A stretch of DNA of 32,981 nt from Pseudomonadota bacterium (lineage in GTDB: Bacteria; Myxococcota_A; UBA9042), in assembly GCA_005792545.1 (NCBI GenBank), contig SXRM01000202.1:1-32981 (forward strand). The letters are read 5' to 3'. The notes below the pieces were generated by a model. It ran no database searches, had not been told where the DNA came from, and worked only from the letters and a program-made list of their open reading frames with translations. How positions within the stretch are numbered: position 1 is the stretch's first letter; each line of letters begins with the position of its first letter. Below, piece after piece: positions 32,786 to 32,981 of this stretch. The position numbers were made by a program, and so were the translations under genes.

Positions 32786-32981
32786 GGGCGGGCAGGGTAG
32801 CGCGGGCCGGCGACAGGGGCAAGCGGTTGACACCGTGCCACAAGGGCGCAAATCCAAACCCGAGCGCCCATTCTTTTTTAGGTTTGTAATTTCAAGCCAT
32901 TGGCTAGCGGCCTTGGCGGCGCATCGACCGCCTGGCGGAAACTTTCATCCCAGGTATCCGACGCCCATGCACAACGCAGCC
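32786..32981. other. Upstream region of the zinc-ribbon kinase gene
   Basis: This is 196 bp of non-coding sequence with a locally AT-rich patch (32871-32905) that stands out from the GC-rich surroundings and is the likeliest promoter area. On the - strand a TTGAAA occurs there, but no good -10 partner is visible. An ATG at 32967-32969 could begin a rightward gene beyond the window; this cannot be supported from 15 bases. Confidence 0.3.

Overview
The window is high-GC, densely coding DNA that looks like a free-living, Gram-negative member of the Myxococcota or a related deltaproteobacterial lineage. The evidence is the run of eukaryote-like Ser/Thr kinases, Asp/Ala-rich Cys-containing lipoproteins, a HYR/beta-propeller secreted protein, a MYXO-CTERM-like C-terminal anchor, and outer-membrane proteins (TonB receptor, OmpA). 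This assignment is inferred from gene content, not from a marker gene. No rRNA, tRNA or CRISPR array was seen.

Region 1 (2-11321, + strand) is most of a type 2 BREX (Pgl) phage-defence operon. It holds the 3' part of pglX (cut by the window edge), pglY, pglZ, brxD and brxHI. Two junctions are 4-bp start/stop overlaps (ATGA, GTGA) and the pglX stop lies inside the pglY ribosome-binding site, so the genes look translationally coupled. A pglW kinase gene is not in the window and may lie further left. PglY carries an unusual run of 25 prolines near its C-terminus.

Region 2 (11446-16808) is a nutrient-sensing/uptake module. A TonB-dependent receptor on the - strand is divergent from a + strand operon of a membrane-anchored PstS-like binding protein, a NarL-type histidine kinase and a NarL/LuxR-type response regulator. 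An 18-nt motif in the divergent promoter region recurs upstream of a large secreted protein 8.7 kb away, which suggests a common regulator.

Region 3 (17109-22427, - strand) holds a membrane-anchored unknown protein translationally coupled to a HEAT-repeat lipoprotein. Upstream of these comes a cluster of strong hairpins, then a 978-residue secreted propeller/EF-hand/HYR protein. The 552-bp region upstream of that protein holds an operator-like array (TGACCGTTCA and variants) split by a 144-bp MITE-like element with perfect 14-bp inverted ends. Forty-five bases inside this element recur (44/45, opposite strand) directly after the response-regulator gene.

Region 4 (22980-26142, + strand) encodes a Cys-rich lipoprotein, an OmpA-family protein and a protein with the Cys motifs of DUF483 (family from memory).

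Region 5 (26119-32785, - strand) is a kinase cluster: three Pkinase-domain proteins, two of them tandem paralogues with an EF-hand-bearing extracytoplasmic sensor domain between two membrane helices. Three apparent single-base frameshifts lie at about 26.89, 27.17 and 31.51 kb. They split or fuse genes here and may be real lesions or assembly indels, since two sit in G/C homopolymers.
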